Below are positions 18,149 to 26,971 of a stretch of 64,000 nucleotides of DNA, piece by piece. The notes under the pieces were generated by a model. That model was given only the letters and a program-made list of their open reading frames with translations, made no database searches and was not told the DNA's origin. The stretch is from Mycobacterium dioxanotrophicus (lineage in GTDB: Bacteria; Actinomycetota; Actinomycetes; Mycobacteriales; Mycobacteriaceae). Each line of letters opens with the position of its first letter. Position 1 is the first letter of the stretch. The position numbers and the translations under genes are program-made. The stretch lies in the NCBI RefSeq assembly GCF_002157835.1, contig NZ_CP020809.1, positions 248,001 through 312,000 on the forward strand, given 5' to 3'.

Positions 18149-19353
18149 TTGGTCGCGTTGGTCGTGCGCGTGTCGAAGACCAACTCCTGCGCGGTGGCGA
18201 GGCCGGTGGCGATCGCTCCCGTCAACACCGCATCCTCGCCCAGCTGACCGGCGACGATCTCGGGGATCACCGGAGTGGTGGCGGCCAGCGCCGTGCGGAT
18301 GGGTGCCGCGAGCAGGTCCGCGTTGCTGCCGATGCCGCCGGCCAGGATGATCAGCGACGGATCCAGGATCGCGATGATCGCCGACACCACGAAAGCCAGC
18401 CGAATCGTCTCTTGCGCAACCACTTCGAGGGCCACCGGGTCGCCTGAGCGAGCCAGCTCGAAGACGGCCTTGGCACTTCGGACGTCGGTCAGACCGGCGT
18501 CGTGGGCGGCCGCCACCACGGCCTGCCCCGCCACGGCGGCCTCCGCCGATGCCGGTCCCGGCGTACCGCTCACCTTGAACGCCAGATCCGAGATCTCACC
18601 GGCCGCACCGCGGGTGCCGCGGTAGATCTGCCCGTCCAGCACGAACCCCATGCCCAGGCCGGTGCCGACGGTCAGGCAGGCGAACGTGTCCACCCCGACG
18701 GCAGCACCTGCCGCATGCTCGCCTGCCGCGCAGAGATTGGCGTCGTTCTCGACCATCACGATCGAACCGCTCTGATCCAGGCCGGCGATGAGCTCGTGCA
18801 GCAGGCCCCGTCGCTCCCAGCCCGGGAGATTCGGAGCGCGACGCACCGTTCCGTCTTCCAGGTCCGGTACGCCTGGGGTGCCGACGACGGTGACGACGAC
18901 ATCCTCGGCGGCAAGGCCGGCTTTCGCGACACAACGCTCGGCGCAGGTGAGCACTGTGCGCAGCAGCGCTGAGCCCGAACGGCACCTGTTGGGTTCGTCG
19001 ATGCGCGCCACGATGCGTCCCGCCAGATCTGCGACAGCGACCCGAATCTGCTGTCTGCCGATATCGATACCGACGACATGTCCTGCATCCGAGACGATTT
19101 CGTACACCACGGGCGCACGTCCGGGTTTCGACGGGCCCATCCCGGCCGGCCGCACGAGGCCCTGCGCCTCAAGGTCCGCCAATGCCTGTCCCACGGTCGG
19201 CTTCGACAGTCCGGTGGCGGCGGCCAACTGCGGCCGGCTCGCCTCGCCGTGCTCACTGAGGCGGCTGAGAATCAGACGCTGATTCAGTGCCCGCATGTGT
19301 GCGGGTGTGCCTATCTCACGTCCGCTGTTGCTCGTCACGTGCAGATTCTCCAT
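18142..19353 (-). CDS. ROK-family transcriptional repressor
   Basis: A 403-residue ROK protein of the repressor type. The N-terminus (about residues 20-80) is a winged helix-turn-helix (SRPQLAAATGLSKPTVGQALADLE). The rest is a sugar-kinase-like fold with the nucleotide-binding GIDIG loop, a VENDANLCAAGEH segment and GTGLGMGFVLDGQIYRG. The usual Cys-rich zinc motif of ROK proteins (CxCGxxGC) is not visible after GTRGAAGEISDLAF, suggesting a diverged member. It is divergently transcribed from an APC-family permease with a 23-bp palindrome between them, so it probably represses that permease, itself, or both. The ligand, usually a sugar or sugar phosphate in this family, cannot be read from sequence. 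Confidence 0.88.
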   Translation of the reverse strand: MENLHVTSNSGREIGTPAHMRALNQRLILSRLSEHGEASRPQLAAATGLSKPTVGQALADLEAQGLVRPAGMGPSKPGRAPVVYEIVSDAGHVVGIDIGRQQIRVAVADLAGRIVARIDEPNRCRSGSALLRTVLTCAERCVAKAGLAAEDVVVTVVGTPGVPDLEDGTVRRAPNLPGWERRGLLHELIAGLDQSGSIVMVENDANLCAAGEHAAGAAVGVDTFACLTVGTGLGMGFVLDGQIYRGTRGAAGEISDLAFKVSGTPGPASAEAAVAGQAVVAAAHDAGLTDVRSAKAVFELARSGDPVALEVVAQETIRLAFVVSAIIAILDPSLIILAGGIGSNADLLAAPIRTALAATTPVIPEIVAGQLGEDAVLTGAIATGLATAQELVFDTRTTNATNQ

Positions 19354-19401
19354 CTCGTGTGGCGACGGCCCAATCTGGGATCTTCCCCCGACAGATTCTA
19401 T

Positions 19402-19424
19402 GTGTTAAGAAACTTTACTAACAC
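19402..19424. promoter_or_regulatory. Palindromic operator between the ROK gene and APC permease
   Basis: Outer arms GTGTTA and TAACAC are exact inverses, and the core follows TTAnnAAA-C-TTTnnTAA, centred on 19413. It lies 19-41 nt upstream of the permease start and in the divergent promoter region of the ROK gene. The AAA/TTT core resembles operators known for ROK regulators. Confidence 0.75.
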
Positions 19425-19442
19425 TTAGCGCGGAGGTTGACA

Positions 19443-20879
19443 ATGACTTCGAATCCCGGTTATCACGTGAACGCTCCGGCCACGCCCTCGCCCGATCTGG
19501 AACGCAAGATCGGCCCGCTGCAGGCGACCGCGATCAACATGACCCAGATGTGCGGCATCGGGCCGTTTGTCACCATCCCGGCGATGGTGGCGACCATGGG
19601 CGGCCCGCAAGCGATGTTCGGATGGCTGATCGGCGCCGTGCTCGCCGTGGCAGACGGATTGATCTGGGCCGAGTTGGGCGCAGCGATGCCGGGAGCCGGC
19701 GGAACGTACATCTATCTGCGCGAGGCCTTTCAATACCGGACGGGCCGGCTCATGCCGTTCCTGTTCGTCTGGAGCGCTGTGCTGTTCATCCCGTTGATCA
19801 TGTCGACCGGGGTGATCGGGCTTGTCCAATACCTCGGCTACCTGCTTCCTGGAGTTGTCGCCGACGGCGGCCTCACCGTGCTCGGCCACGTCATCGGTGC
19901 GGTCATCACGCTGCTCGTCGGTGCTGCGCTGTTCCGACGGATCGGAGAGATCGGGAAGCTCACCACAGGACTGTTCGTCGTCATGCTCCTGGCGGTGCTC
20001 GCCACGATCGTCGCGGCATTCAGTCATTTCGACCACACGCAGGCATTCGCGTTCACGCCGGGGGCATTTCAGTCCGGCGGCGCGTTCTGGGCCGGACTCG
20101 GTGCGGGGCTGATCATCGCGATCTACGACTACCTCGGATACAACACGAGTGCATATCTCGGCGGTGAGGTCGTCGACCCCGGCCGGACGATTCCGCGATC
20201 GATCATCATCTCGATCCTGGGCATCGCGGGTCTGTACCTGCTGATGCAGATCGGTGTGCTCGGAGCGATTCCGCTCGAGGAATTGAAGAGCGCGACGTCT
20301 GTGGCATCGACTGTGCTGGAGAACTCCTGGGGTGCGACCGCGGCGCAGGTGGTGACGGCACTGATCGTCATCGCGGCCGTCGGATCGGTGTATGCCGGGC
20401 TCCTCGGCGGATCCCGGGTGCCTTTCGAAGCGGCGCGCGACCACGTATTCCTGCCGGTCTTCGGGCGGGTGCATCCGAAGCTGCGGCTGCCGACCGCCGG
20501 CGTTGTGACCATGACGGCCATAACCCTTGTGGGGACGCTGTTCTCGCTCACCGTGGTCATCAACGCCGCTGTCGCGACGCTGGTCATCGTCCAGTCCCTG
20601 GCCCAGGTAGCCGCCATCGTCGTACTGCGGCGCAGGCAGCCCCACCTGAAGCGTCCCTACCGGCAGTGGCTCTACCCGGTGCCGACTCTGGTCGCCCTCG
20701 TCGGCTGGGTTTACATCTACGTATCGTCGACGTGGCAGTCGATCGGTTTGTCGATCGGCTGGATGATCCTGGGGGCCATTGGTTTTCTGGTCTACGCACG
20801 CACCGAGAAAACCTGGCCATTCGGCCCCAAGCCAATTCACGAGGGCTTCGCGTCCGCAGCTGAAAAGAGGACTCAATAG
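19443..20879 (+). CDS. APC-family amino acid/amine permease
   Basis: A 478-residue polytopic permease. The ATG at 19443 is chosen because GGAGG at 19432-19436 is 6 nt upstream; an in-frame TTG at 19437 abuts the ribosome site. About twelve membrane helices are visible, starting with the APC motif INMTQMCGIGPFVTIPAM, with the conserved AELGAAMPGAGGTYIYLREAF loop and a YDYLGYNTSAYLGGEVVDPGRTIPRSI segment. APC proteins import amino acids, polyamines or related amines by proton coupling. It is divergent from the ROK repressor and alone on its strand. Substrate is not evident. Confidence 0.88.
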   Translation: MTSNPGYHVNAPATPSPDLERKIGPLQATAINMTQMCGIGPFVTIPAMVATMGGPQAMFGWLIGAVLAVADGLIWAELGAAMPGAGGTYIYLREAFQYRTGRLMPFLFVWSAVLFIPLIMSTGVIGLVQYLGYLLPGVVADGGLTVLGHVIGAVITLLVGAALFRRIGEIGKLTTGLFVVMLLAVLATIVAAFSHFDHTQAFAFTPGAFQSGGAFWAGLGAGLIIAIYDYLGYNTSAYLGGEVVDPGRTIPRSIIISILGIAGLYLLMQIGVLGAIPLEELKSATSVASTVLENSWGATAAQVVTALIVIAAVGSVYAGLLGGSRVPFEAARDHVFLPVFGRVHPKLRLPTAGVVTMTAITLVGTLFSLTVVINAAVATLVIVQSLAQVAAIVVLRRRQPHLKRPYRQWLYPVPTLVALVGWVYIYVSSTWQSIGLSIGWMILGAIGFLVYARTEKTWPFGPKPIHEGFASAAEKRTQ

Positions 20880-21044
20880 CGCACCCGCCGATCCAGGCTA
20901 GTTAGCACACTGACTCTGCGTCCACGGCGCAAATCGCGAGAAACCAACGCCCTCACCGCAGGGTCAACGGTGAGACGTGTCACTCGATCAGGTTGCGCAC
21001 GAATGGTTTCGGGCCGAGGAAACTTGTCGGACCTGAGTGCAATA

Positions 21045-22352
21045 ATGGGTGTCATGCCATCGGGCGCAATATCTTTCGACGCTGACGCGGTCAGTCCCGC
21101 GCAGCGGTTGGAGGTGTTGATCGACGAATTGTCGGAGTTGTGCGGGCAACGCAACGCCATCGACGGACGCATCGTCGACATCGTCGCCGAACTGGAGCGC
21201 GACGAATTGTGTGGCGCCACCGGGGCCCGCTCCATCACGGCGTTGGTGGCCTGGAAAACCGGTGTCACCCCGAACAACGCCGACACGATCGTGGCGGTGG
21301 CACGCCGCGCCGAGCAATTCCCCCTCTGCACCCAAGCCCTGCGGGAGGGCCGGTTGTCACTCGATCAGGTCGGGGTGATCGCCGACCGCGCCGCCGACGG
21401 CTCCGATGCGCACTTTGCCGAGCTGGCGGCGGTGGCCACCGTGGCCCAATTACGCACCGCGATCAAACTCGAACCCAAGCCCGAACCCCAACCCGATCCC
21501 GACGCGCCCACTGAGCCGGAGCCGGTGGCGCCGGAGCCGAAACGCTCGTTCACCAAAATCGAGCACGACGACTACACGACCTACCAGATCACCCTGCCCC
21601 GGCTGGAGGCAGCGAAACTCGATGCCGGGATGCGGTCGCATCAGGAGGCGCTGATCGCGGCGTGGAAACGCGACGACGACGAAGGGGACCAGGTATCGGA
21701 ACAGGCACCACCCTTCCCGAATGCTGTCGATGCGTTCATGAGCCTCGTGGAGGCCGGCTGGGACGCGGACGTGGAGCGCCGCCCGCACGGGCAGCACACC
21801 ACCGTCGTCGTCCACGTCGATCTCGACAAAGATGGCGAGAAACCCGTCGCCGCCCTGCATCTGGGCCCCGTGCTCACCGACGACGAACGGCGTTACCTGA
21901 CCTGTGACGCCACCTGCGAAATGTGGTTCGAACGCCACGGGCAACCCATCGGCGCGGGACGTGCCGCCCGCACCGTCAACCGCCGGCTGCGCCGCGCGTT
22001 GGAGCACCGCGACCGGTGCTGCGCCGTCCCCGGCTGCGGAGCCACCCGCGGCCTACATGCGCACCACGTGCGGCATTGGGAGGACGGCGGCCCCACCGAG
22101 CTGGACAACATGGTCTTGCTGTGTCCCTACCACCACCGGTTGCACCACAAGGGCGGCATCACCATCACCGGCCCCGCCCACCAGCTCAGGGTCACCGACG
22201 CCACCGGCCGCGCACTGCACCGGGGTTCGCTGGCCCGGCCACCGACCACACCCCCACCCCAGGTGCCGCCCTATCGCGGGCCGACCGGCGAACGCGCCGA
22301 CTGGTGGTGGTACACCCCCTTCCAACCCCAACCACCACCATCGCCCAATTAA
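21045..22352 (+). CDS. 13E12-repeat family HNH endonuclease-domain protein
   Basis: A 435-residue protein with an N-terminal DUF222 region (about residues 1-290) and a C-terminal HNH nuclease domain (about 324-370; CAVPGCG, HAHHVRHW.DGG, LLCPYHHRLHH). An acidic, Pro-rich insert (about 142-165) divides the DUF222 part. Such 13E12 proteins occur in many copies in mycobacterial genomes; the M. tuberculosis REP13E12 copies serve as integration sites for the phiRv1 prophage. The start is uncertain: ATG at 21045 or 21054; the frame is open further upstream to 20970. It overlaps the convergent amidohydrolase end by 4 nt. Its cellular role is unknown; no inverted repeats or target duplication were found around it. 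Confidence 0.85.
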   Translation: MGVMPSGAISFDADAVSPAQRLEVLIDELSELCGQRNAIDGRIVDIVAELERDELCGATGARSITALVAWKTGVTPNNADTIVAVARRAEQFPLCTQALREGRLSLDQVGVIADRAADGSDAHFAELAAVATVAQLRTAIKLEPKPEPQPDPDAPTEPEPVAPEPKRSFTKIEHDDYTTYQITLPRLEAAKLDAGMRSHQEALIAAWKRDDDEGDQVSEQAPPFPNAVDAFMSLVEAGWDADVERRPHGQHTTVVVHVDLDKDGEKPVAALHLGPVLTDDERRYLTCDATCEMWFERHGQPIGAGRAARTVNRRLRRALEHRDRCCAVPGCGATRGLHAHHVRHWEDGGPTELDNMVLLCPYHHRLHHKGGITITGPAHQLRVTDATGRALHRGSLARPPTTPPPQVPPYRGPTGERADWWWYTPFQPQPPPSPN

Positions 22353-23998
22353 CCTCGGTAGACGGTCTTTCCGCCAACGATGGTCTCGACTGCGCGCAGA
22401 GTCCCGACGTCCTCGGCGGTGAAGATGTCCTGGTCGAGGATCACGAGATCGGCCCGCATGCCTTCCGAGATGCGGCCGGCCCGATCCTGACTGTTGGCGT
22501 AAGCGGAGCCCGCGGTGTAGGCATCGATCGCCGACCGCAGTGAGATGCCTTCCTGCGCTTGCAGAGGGGTATCGAAGACACCGTCGCCGATCGCGTGTGG
22601 ATCGGCATGCGTGCCGGTGCGGTGCACCGCGGTATGGATGGCCCACAACGGATTCGGGTCCGTCACCGGCCAGTCGCTGCCCATCGCCAGGGTGCCGCCG
22701 TGGCGTTGGATTGACGCGAACGGGAAGTGCCACGGTTCACGCTCGGGGCCAAGTAGCGGCAGCTTGCGTTCGACGATCTCCTTGTCGCGGCGGGCCCACA
22801 GGGCCTGGATGTTGGCGATGACGCCGAGTTGGCCGAACCGCGGAATATCCTGGGGGTCAACCACATCCAGATGAGCGATCTGATGGCGGGCGTTGAACTG
22901 CGGGTGACTGGCGATGGCGTGCTCGAGGGCGTCGAGGCATTCCCGCACGGCCCGGTCGCCGACAGCGTGCATGTGGATGCCGAACCGTTCGCCGGCCAGC
23001 AACGCCGTCACCTTATGCAGGTCCTCAGGATCGATGAACGACTGACCGCTGGGGATGTCGTGACCCGCCACGGCACGGTACGGCGCCAGCATGGCGGCCG
23101 TGCAGTTCTCGCAGATGCCGTCCTGCATGACTTTGACCATGCTTGCGGTGAAACGGGAATGGCCCGACAGACTGCGCCTGGCACACAGGCCATCGAGCTG
23201 TTCGGCACCCTGCTCGGCCTCCCACCACAGTGCGCCGACCACCCGGGCTGTCAGCTCGCCTGCTTCGTCGGCGTCGACATAGGTCGCGAAATTGTCCTTC
23301 AAGCCGAAGAACTCGGCGCCCACGGCAGCGTCCTGCCAACCCGTCACCCCTACGGAGTGCAGGCGGCGTTGCGCCTCCAGCAGTGCCTGACGCATGAACT
23401 GCGGCGTCACTTCGGGGATCAGCGCGTTGACGGCGTCACCGCCGCGGTCCAACAGCACCCCGGTCGGTTCGCCCGTGTGGTCCCTGATGATCCGTCCTCC
23501 GGTGGGATCCGCTGTGGCCGAGGTGATCCCGGCCAACTCCAGCGCACGCGTATTGACCCACGCGCCGTGATAGTCGTGGCTGGTCAGGATGACGGGCCGA
23601 TCAGAGACCACGGCGTCGATGTCGTGGCGGGTGGGAAACCCGTCGGGAAAGGCGTCGCCGTACCAGCCGGCCCCGGCGATCACGGATTCGCCGGGATGGC
23701 GTGCGGCGTACTCGGCGATCGCGGTCAGGTAGGCCTGACGGTCGTGTGCCAGACCGGACAGGTCACACCGCAGCGCCGCCATGCCGGCGGCGACCGGATG
23801 CGCATGAGCGTCGACGAACCCCGGCAGAAGACTTGTTCCGCCCAGGTCGGTGATGTCCGTGTGGGTTCCGATCAGATCACGGTCGACGCCGCGGCCCACG
23901 GCGACGATGGTGTCGCCCTGGATCGCCACGGTGTCGGCCGGTTCCGCGCCGGCAGGCTGGAACACGGCGGCGTTCGTGAAGATGCGGTCGGCGAACAT
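22349..23998 (-). CDS. Amidohydrolase family 3 protein (YtcJ-like)
   Basis: A 549-residue metal-dependent amidohydrolase. Visible motifs are VDAHAHP (metal-binding HxH, about residue 60), HMHAVGDRAVRECLDALE and HQIAHLDVVD (metal His), and MGSDWPVTDPNPL (catalytic Asp). Closest known relatives in this family include N-substituted formamide deformylase and other YtcJ-type hydrolases of exocyclic amide or formamide bonds. It is the last gene of a six-gene operon, starting 1 nt after the GMC oxidoreductase stop. In that setting it could hydrolyse an amide or formamide formed during degradation of the amine handled by the first enzyme. The substrate is not determined by sequence. Confidence 0.86.
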   Translation of the reverse strand: MFADRIFTNAAVFQPAGAEPADTVAIQGDTIVAVGRGVDRDLIGTHTDITDLGGTSLLPGFVDAHAHPVAAGMAALRCDLSGLAHDRQAYLTAIAEYAARHPGESVIAGAGWYGDAFPDGFPTRHDIDAVVSDRPVILTSHDYHGAWVNTRALELAGITSATADPTGGRIIRDHTGEPTGVLLDRGGDAVNALIPEVTPQFMRQALLEAQRRLHSVGVTGWQDAAVGAEFFGLKDNFATYVDADEAGELTARVVGALWWEAEQGAEQLDGLCARRSLSGHSRFTASMVKVMQDGICENCTAAMLAPYRAVAGHDIPSGQSFIDPEDLHKVTALLAGERFGIHMHAVGDRAVRECLDALEHAIASHPQFNARHQIAHLDVVDPQDIPRFGQLGVIANIQALWARRDKEIVERKLPLLGPEREPWHFPFASIQRHGGTLAMGSDWPVTDPNPLWAIHTAVHRTGTHADPHAIGDGVFDTPLQAQEGISLRSAIDAYTAGSAYANSQDRAGRISEGMRADLVILDQDIFTAEDVGTLRAVETIVGGKTVYRG

Positions 23999-23999
23999 G

Positions 24000-25562
24000 T
24001 CACGCCCGCTCTACGGTGAGCGGCTGCCGGTCGGCGAGCACCATGGCGCTGGCGTGCTCGGCCACCGCCATGATGGTGCCCACCGGGTTGACCGACGGGA
24101 TGGTGGGGAACACTGATGCGTCGACGACACGCAGTCCGTCCACGCCGCGCACCCGCAGCCGGGAATCACACACCGCCATCGGATCGTCGTCGGCGCCCAT
24201 GCGGCAGGTGCCTGACACGTGGTACACCGTCTGGTGCGTCGCGCGCAGCGCTTCGGACAGCTCTTCGTCCGACTGGGCGTCCGGGCCGGGAAAGACCTCG
24301 CGGACAAGCCAGTTGGCCATCGGCTCGGTCGCTGCGATGCGACGGGCCAATCGGATCCCGGCGATCAGGACTGCCTCGTCGTGACCGTTGGGATCGGTGA
24401 AGTAGCGGTAGTCGATCGACGGGCTTTCTGCGGGATCGGATGACGTGATCCACACCCGCCCGCGGCTGCTGGGTTTCGCGACGTTGGGTGCGATCGAGAC
24501 GATGCGCTCGGGCATCTCGACGCCGTACGTGACGGCATGGTCGGCGACAGCCTCGACGGGGAAGTGCATCAGCACCTCGGGCCGCGCGGGGCTGTCCTCC
24601 GACAATCGCACCGCGGCTCCGGCGTCCCACCCGGTGGCGCAGGTATCGGGGACATCGGCGCCGGCCTCCCAGACGATGAGGCCCTCGGCATGGTCCATCA
24701 GGTTCTCGCCGACGCCCGGGGACTCCACCACGGTGGTCACACCGGCAGCGGCGAGTACGTCCGCGGGGCCGATTCCCGACAGCTGCAGCAACTTTGGTGA
24801 ATCGATGGCACCGCAGCACACGATGACTTCGCGGTCGGCCCGGAACTCACGACGGTTGCCGTCAGCGTCACGGGTGAGGACCCCGACGGCCCTGCCGCCT
24901 TCGATGATCAGACGTTCGGCGTGCCGGCCGTGCTCGACAACGAGGTTGGCGCGGTCGGCGATGGCGTCGTGCAGGTAGTGCACCGAGGTGGAAGAGCGCA
25001 GGTGACTGGCCGGGGTGTAGCCGATCTCGAAGAATCCGGCTCCGACACCGGTGGTGGCGAACTCGGGATCGGAGTTCCAGGCCCGGCGGGCGGGCAGGCC
25101 GAGCGCCCGCCGGGCGGAGTCCACCACATCGCTGACGTACGGGTTGCGGTCCTTGTCGGCGACCGGTTCGACCGGCGCCAGGATCCGGTCGAACGCGTCG
25201 TGCACCGAGGCGGTATCCCACCCTGTGACGCCCATCGCGGCCCATTCGTCGAGATCGGCGGCCAGTGGCCGCCAGGTGATCATCGTGTTCGCCGTCGAGC
25301 AGCCGCCGAGGATCTGCATCCTGGCCTGCCGGATGCCCGAGTTACCGCGCTCCTGGGCCACACTGCGGTAGTCGAGGTCGTATTCGCTTTCCAGCATCTG
25401 CGCCCACCGCCGGATGTCGCGGGCGCGGGGCTCGTCCTTGTCAGAGGGGCCCGCTTCGAGCACTGTGACCGTGACGTCAGGGTCTTCCGAAAGTCGCGAC
25501 GCCACAATGCATCCGGCAGTGCCGCCGCCGACGATCAGGTAATCGGCCATGCTCATGCTCAT
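24000..25562 (-). CDS. GMC-family FAD-dependent oxidoreductase
   Basis: A 520-residue flavoprotein of the glucose-methanol-choline family. The N-terminus has the FAD-binding YLIVGGGTAGCIVASRLSED with a following EAGP. The second signature is GGCSTANTMITWRP, and the C-terminus has VVDASVFPTIPSVNPVGTIMAVAEHA with catalytic His in YHVSGTCRMG and NPVG context. Members oxidize alcohols or hydroxyalkyl amines such as choline. The start is ambiguous: three in-frame ATGs occur at 25562, 25556 and 25550 in a tandem ATGAGC repeat, only 2 nt after the permease stop. Embedded in the amine-dehydrogenase operon it probably oxidizes a hydroxylated intermediate or an alternative substrate. Confidence 0.86.
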   Translation of the reverse strand: MSMSMADYLIVGGGTAGCIVASRLSEDPDVTVTVLEAGPSDKDEPRARDIRRWAQMLESEYDLDYRSVAQERGNSGIRQARMQILGGCSTANTMITWRPLAADLDEWAAMGVTGWDTASVHDAFDRILAPVEPVADKDRNPYVSDVVDSARRALGLPARRAWNSDPEFATTGVGAGFFEIGYTPASHLRSSTSVHYLHDAIADRANLVVEHGRHAERLIIEGGRAVGVLTRDADGNRREFRADREVIVCCGAIDSPKLLQLSGIGPADVLAAAGVTTVVESPGVGENLMDHAEGLIVWEAGADVPDTCATGWDAGAAVRLSEDSPARPEVLMHFPVEAVADHAVTYGVEMPERIVSIAPNVAKPSSRGRVWITSSDPAESPSIDYRYFTDPNGHDEAVLIAGIRLARRIAATEPMANWLVREVFPGPDAQSDEELSEALRATHQTVYHVSGTCRMGADDDPMAVCDSRLRVRGVDGLRVVDASVFPTIPSVNPVGTIMAVAEHASAMVLADRQPLTVERA

Positions 25563-25564
25563 GC

Positions 25565-26959
25565 TCAGGCCACCGCCGGCTGCGCGGCCAGGGCGGCCAC
25601 CTTCGGCCGCATCAAAACGTAGTAGAGCGGGCAGATGACGGCCAGCCCGACGATCCACGAGATATCCACGCTACCGAGAGCTTTGGCCGTGAATCCGGTG
25701 AACAACGTCGTCGACAAGAACGGGATCTGCACCGCGATGCCGATGAAGTAGCACGCGATCGCGATCCAGTTGAACTTGCCGTACCGGCCGCCGTCGCGTT
25801 CGAACAGCGAGTCGATGTCGTAGACGCCGTGGCGCAGCAGGTAGTAGTCGACGAGATTGACGGCGGTCCACGGGATCAGCACGCACAACAGCAACGCCAG
25901 GAAGTTCGCGTAGTTGGCCAGGAAGTCGTCGGCGCTTACCAGAGCGGGGATGATCGCGATGACGAACAACACGATCGCGGTCACGGCGCGGCTGCCTGCA
26001 CCGGGGCGCCACCGCGGGAACAGGTTCTGCCCCACCGTGATCGTCGAGAGTGCGCCGCAGTAGAGGTTCATGGCGTTCGTCGCGGTGATGCCGATGGCGA
26101 AGATCGCGAACACGCCTGTGCTCACGCCGCGCGTCAGCGTCGAGAGTCCTTCGAGGGTCTCGTCGGAGGGCAACGCAGCGCCGACGAGCACGCCGAGCAA
26201 CATGGGCAGCACCGAGCCCAGCACGCAACCGGCGTAGGTTCCCCAGAACGCGGCACGCTGCCCGGTGTCCTTGGGCATGTACCGGGTGTAGTCGGAAACG
26301 TAGGGCGCATAGGCGATCTGCCACAGTGCGGCCACCGACAGCGTCGCCATGAAACCGGCCCAGCTGTATCCGCTGGTGTGCCAGGTGCCACCGGGCACGC
26401 CGTTGACGCCGACCATCCAGATGAACGCCACGACCAGCGCCCCGCCGGCAACCACGGACAGGAACGCGGTGACTCGGTGGATGAGCCGATAACCCACGAT
26501 GGTGGCCACCACGCTGATCAGCCCGATGATCGTGATGGACCAGTTGGTGGGCAGCCCGGTGACCTTGGCCAGCGCCTGGCCGCCGAGCACCGCGTTGGAC
26601 GCGAAGAAGCCCAGGTACATGAAGACCACCAGCACCACCACGAGAAGGCTTCCGTACGAGCCGAACTGGGCTCGGGTCTGCAGCATCTGGGGCACGCCCA
26701 TCTGCGGTCCCTGGGCGGCGTGCAGTGCCATCACCACACCGCCGATGACATTGCCCAGGATGATCGCGCACGCGCCGGCCCACAACGGCAGGCCGAACAC
26801 CGTGGTGGCCAGCGCGCCGGTGATGATGGTCAGCAACATGATGTTGGAACCGAACCAAACGGTGAACAGGTCACGGGCGCGGCCGTGGCGTTCGTCGACC
26901 GGGACGTGTTCGATGGTCCGCTGTTCCACGGGTGCGGACACCGGCGCTTTGTCGTTCAT
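25565..26959 (-). CDS. NCS1-family nucleobase/cation symporter
   Basis: A 464-residue permease with about twelve membrane segments, resembling cytosine/purine/hydantoin permeases (NCS1). Early motifs include FTVWFGSNIMLLTIITGALAT, GLPLWAGACAIILGNVIGG and GPQMGVPQMLQTRAQFG; further on WTAVNLVDYYL is typical. NCS1 proteins import N-heterocycles such as cytosine, allantoin or hydantoin with H+ or Na+. In an operon with a possible histamine dehydrogenase, uptake of an imidazole or amine is attractive but unproven. GGGAG lies 5 nt before the ATG; the gene starts 12 nt after the aldehyde dehydrogenase stop. Confidence 0.87.
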   Translation of the reverse strand: MNDKAPVSAPVEQRTIEHVPVDERHGRARDLFTVWFGSNIMLLTIITGALATTVFGLPLWAGACAIILGNVIGGVVMALHAAQGPQMGVPQMLQTRAQFGSYGSLLVVVLVVFMYLGFFASNAVLGGQALAKVTGLPTNWSITIIGLISVVATIVGYRLIHRVTAFLSVVAGGALVVAFIWMVGVNGVPGGTWHTSGYSWAGFMATLSVAALWQIAYAPYVSDYTRYMPKDTGQRAAFWGTYAGCVLGSVLPMLLGVLVGAALPSDETLEGLSTLTRGVSTGVFAIFAIGITATNAMNLYCGALSTITVGQNLFPRWRPGAGSRAVTAIVLFVIAIIPALVSADDFLANYANFLALLLCVLIPWTAVNLVDYYLLRHGVYDIDSLFERDGGRYGKFNWIAIACYFIGIAVQIPFLSTTLFTGFTAKALGSVDISWIVGLAVICPLYYVLMRPKVAALAAQPAVA

Positions 26960-26971
26960 GGGACTCCCTAT

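Noticed and set aside
19425..20876. A 483-residue minus-strand frame opposite the APC permease
   Set aside because: Hydrophilic, Arg/Asp/Gln-rich composition typical of an antisense frame; the plus strand has membrane helices and a good ribosome site.
21045..22352. The HNH gene as part of a mobile element or phage integration site
   Set aside because: 13E12 proteins are linked to such events, but no terminal repeats, integrase or target duplication were found nearby.
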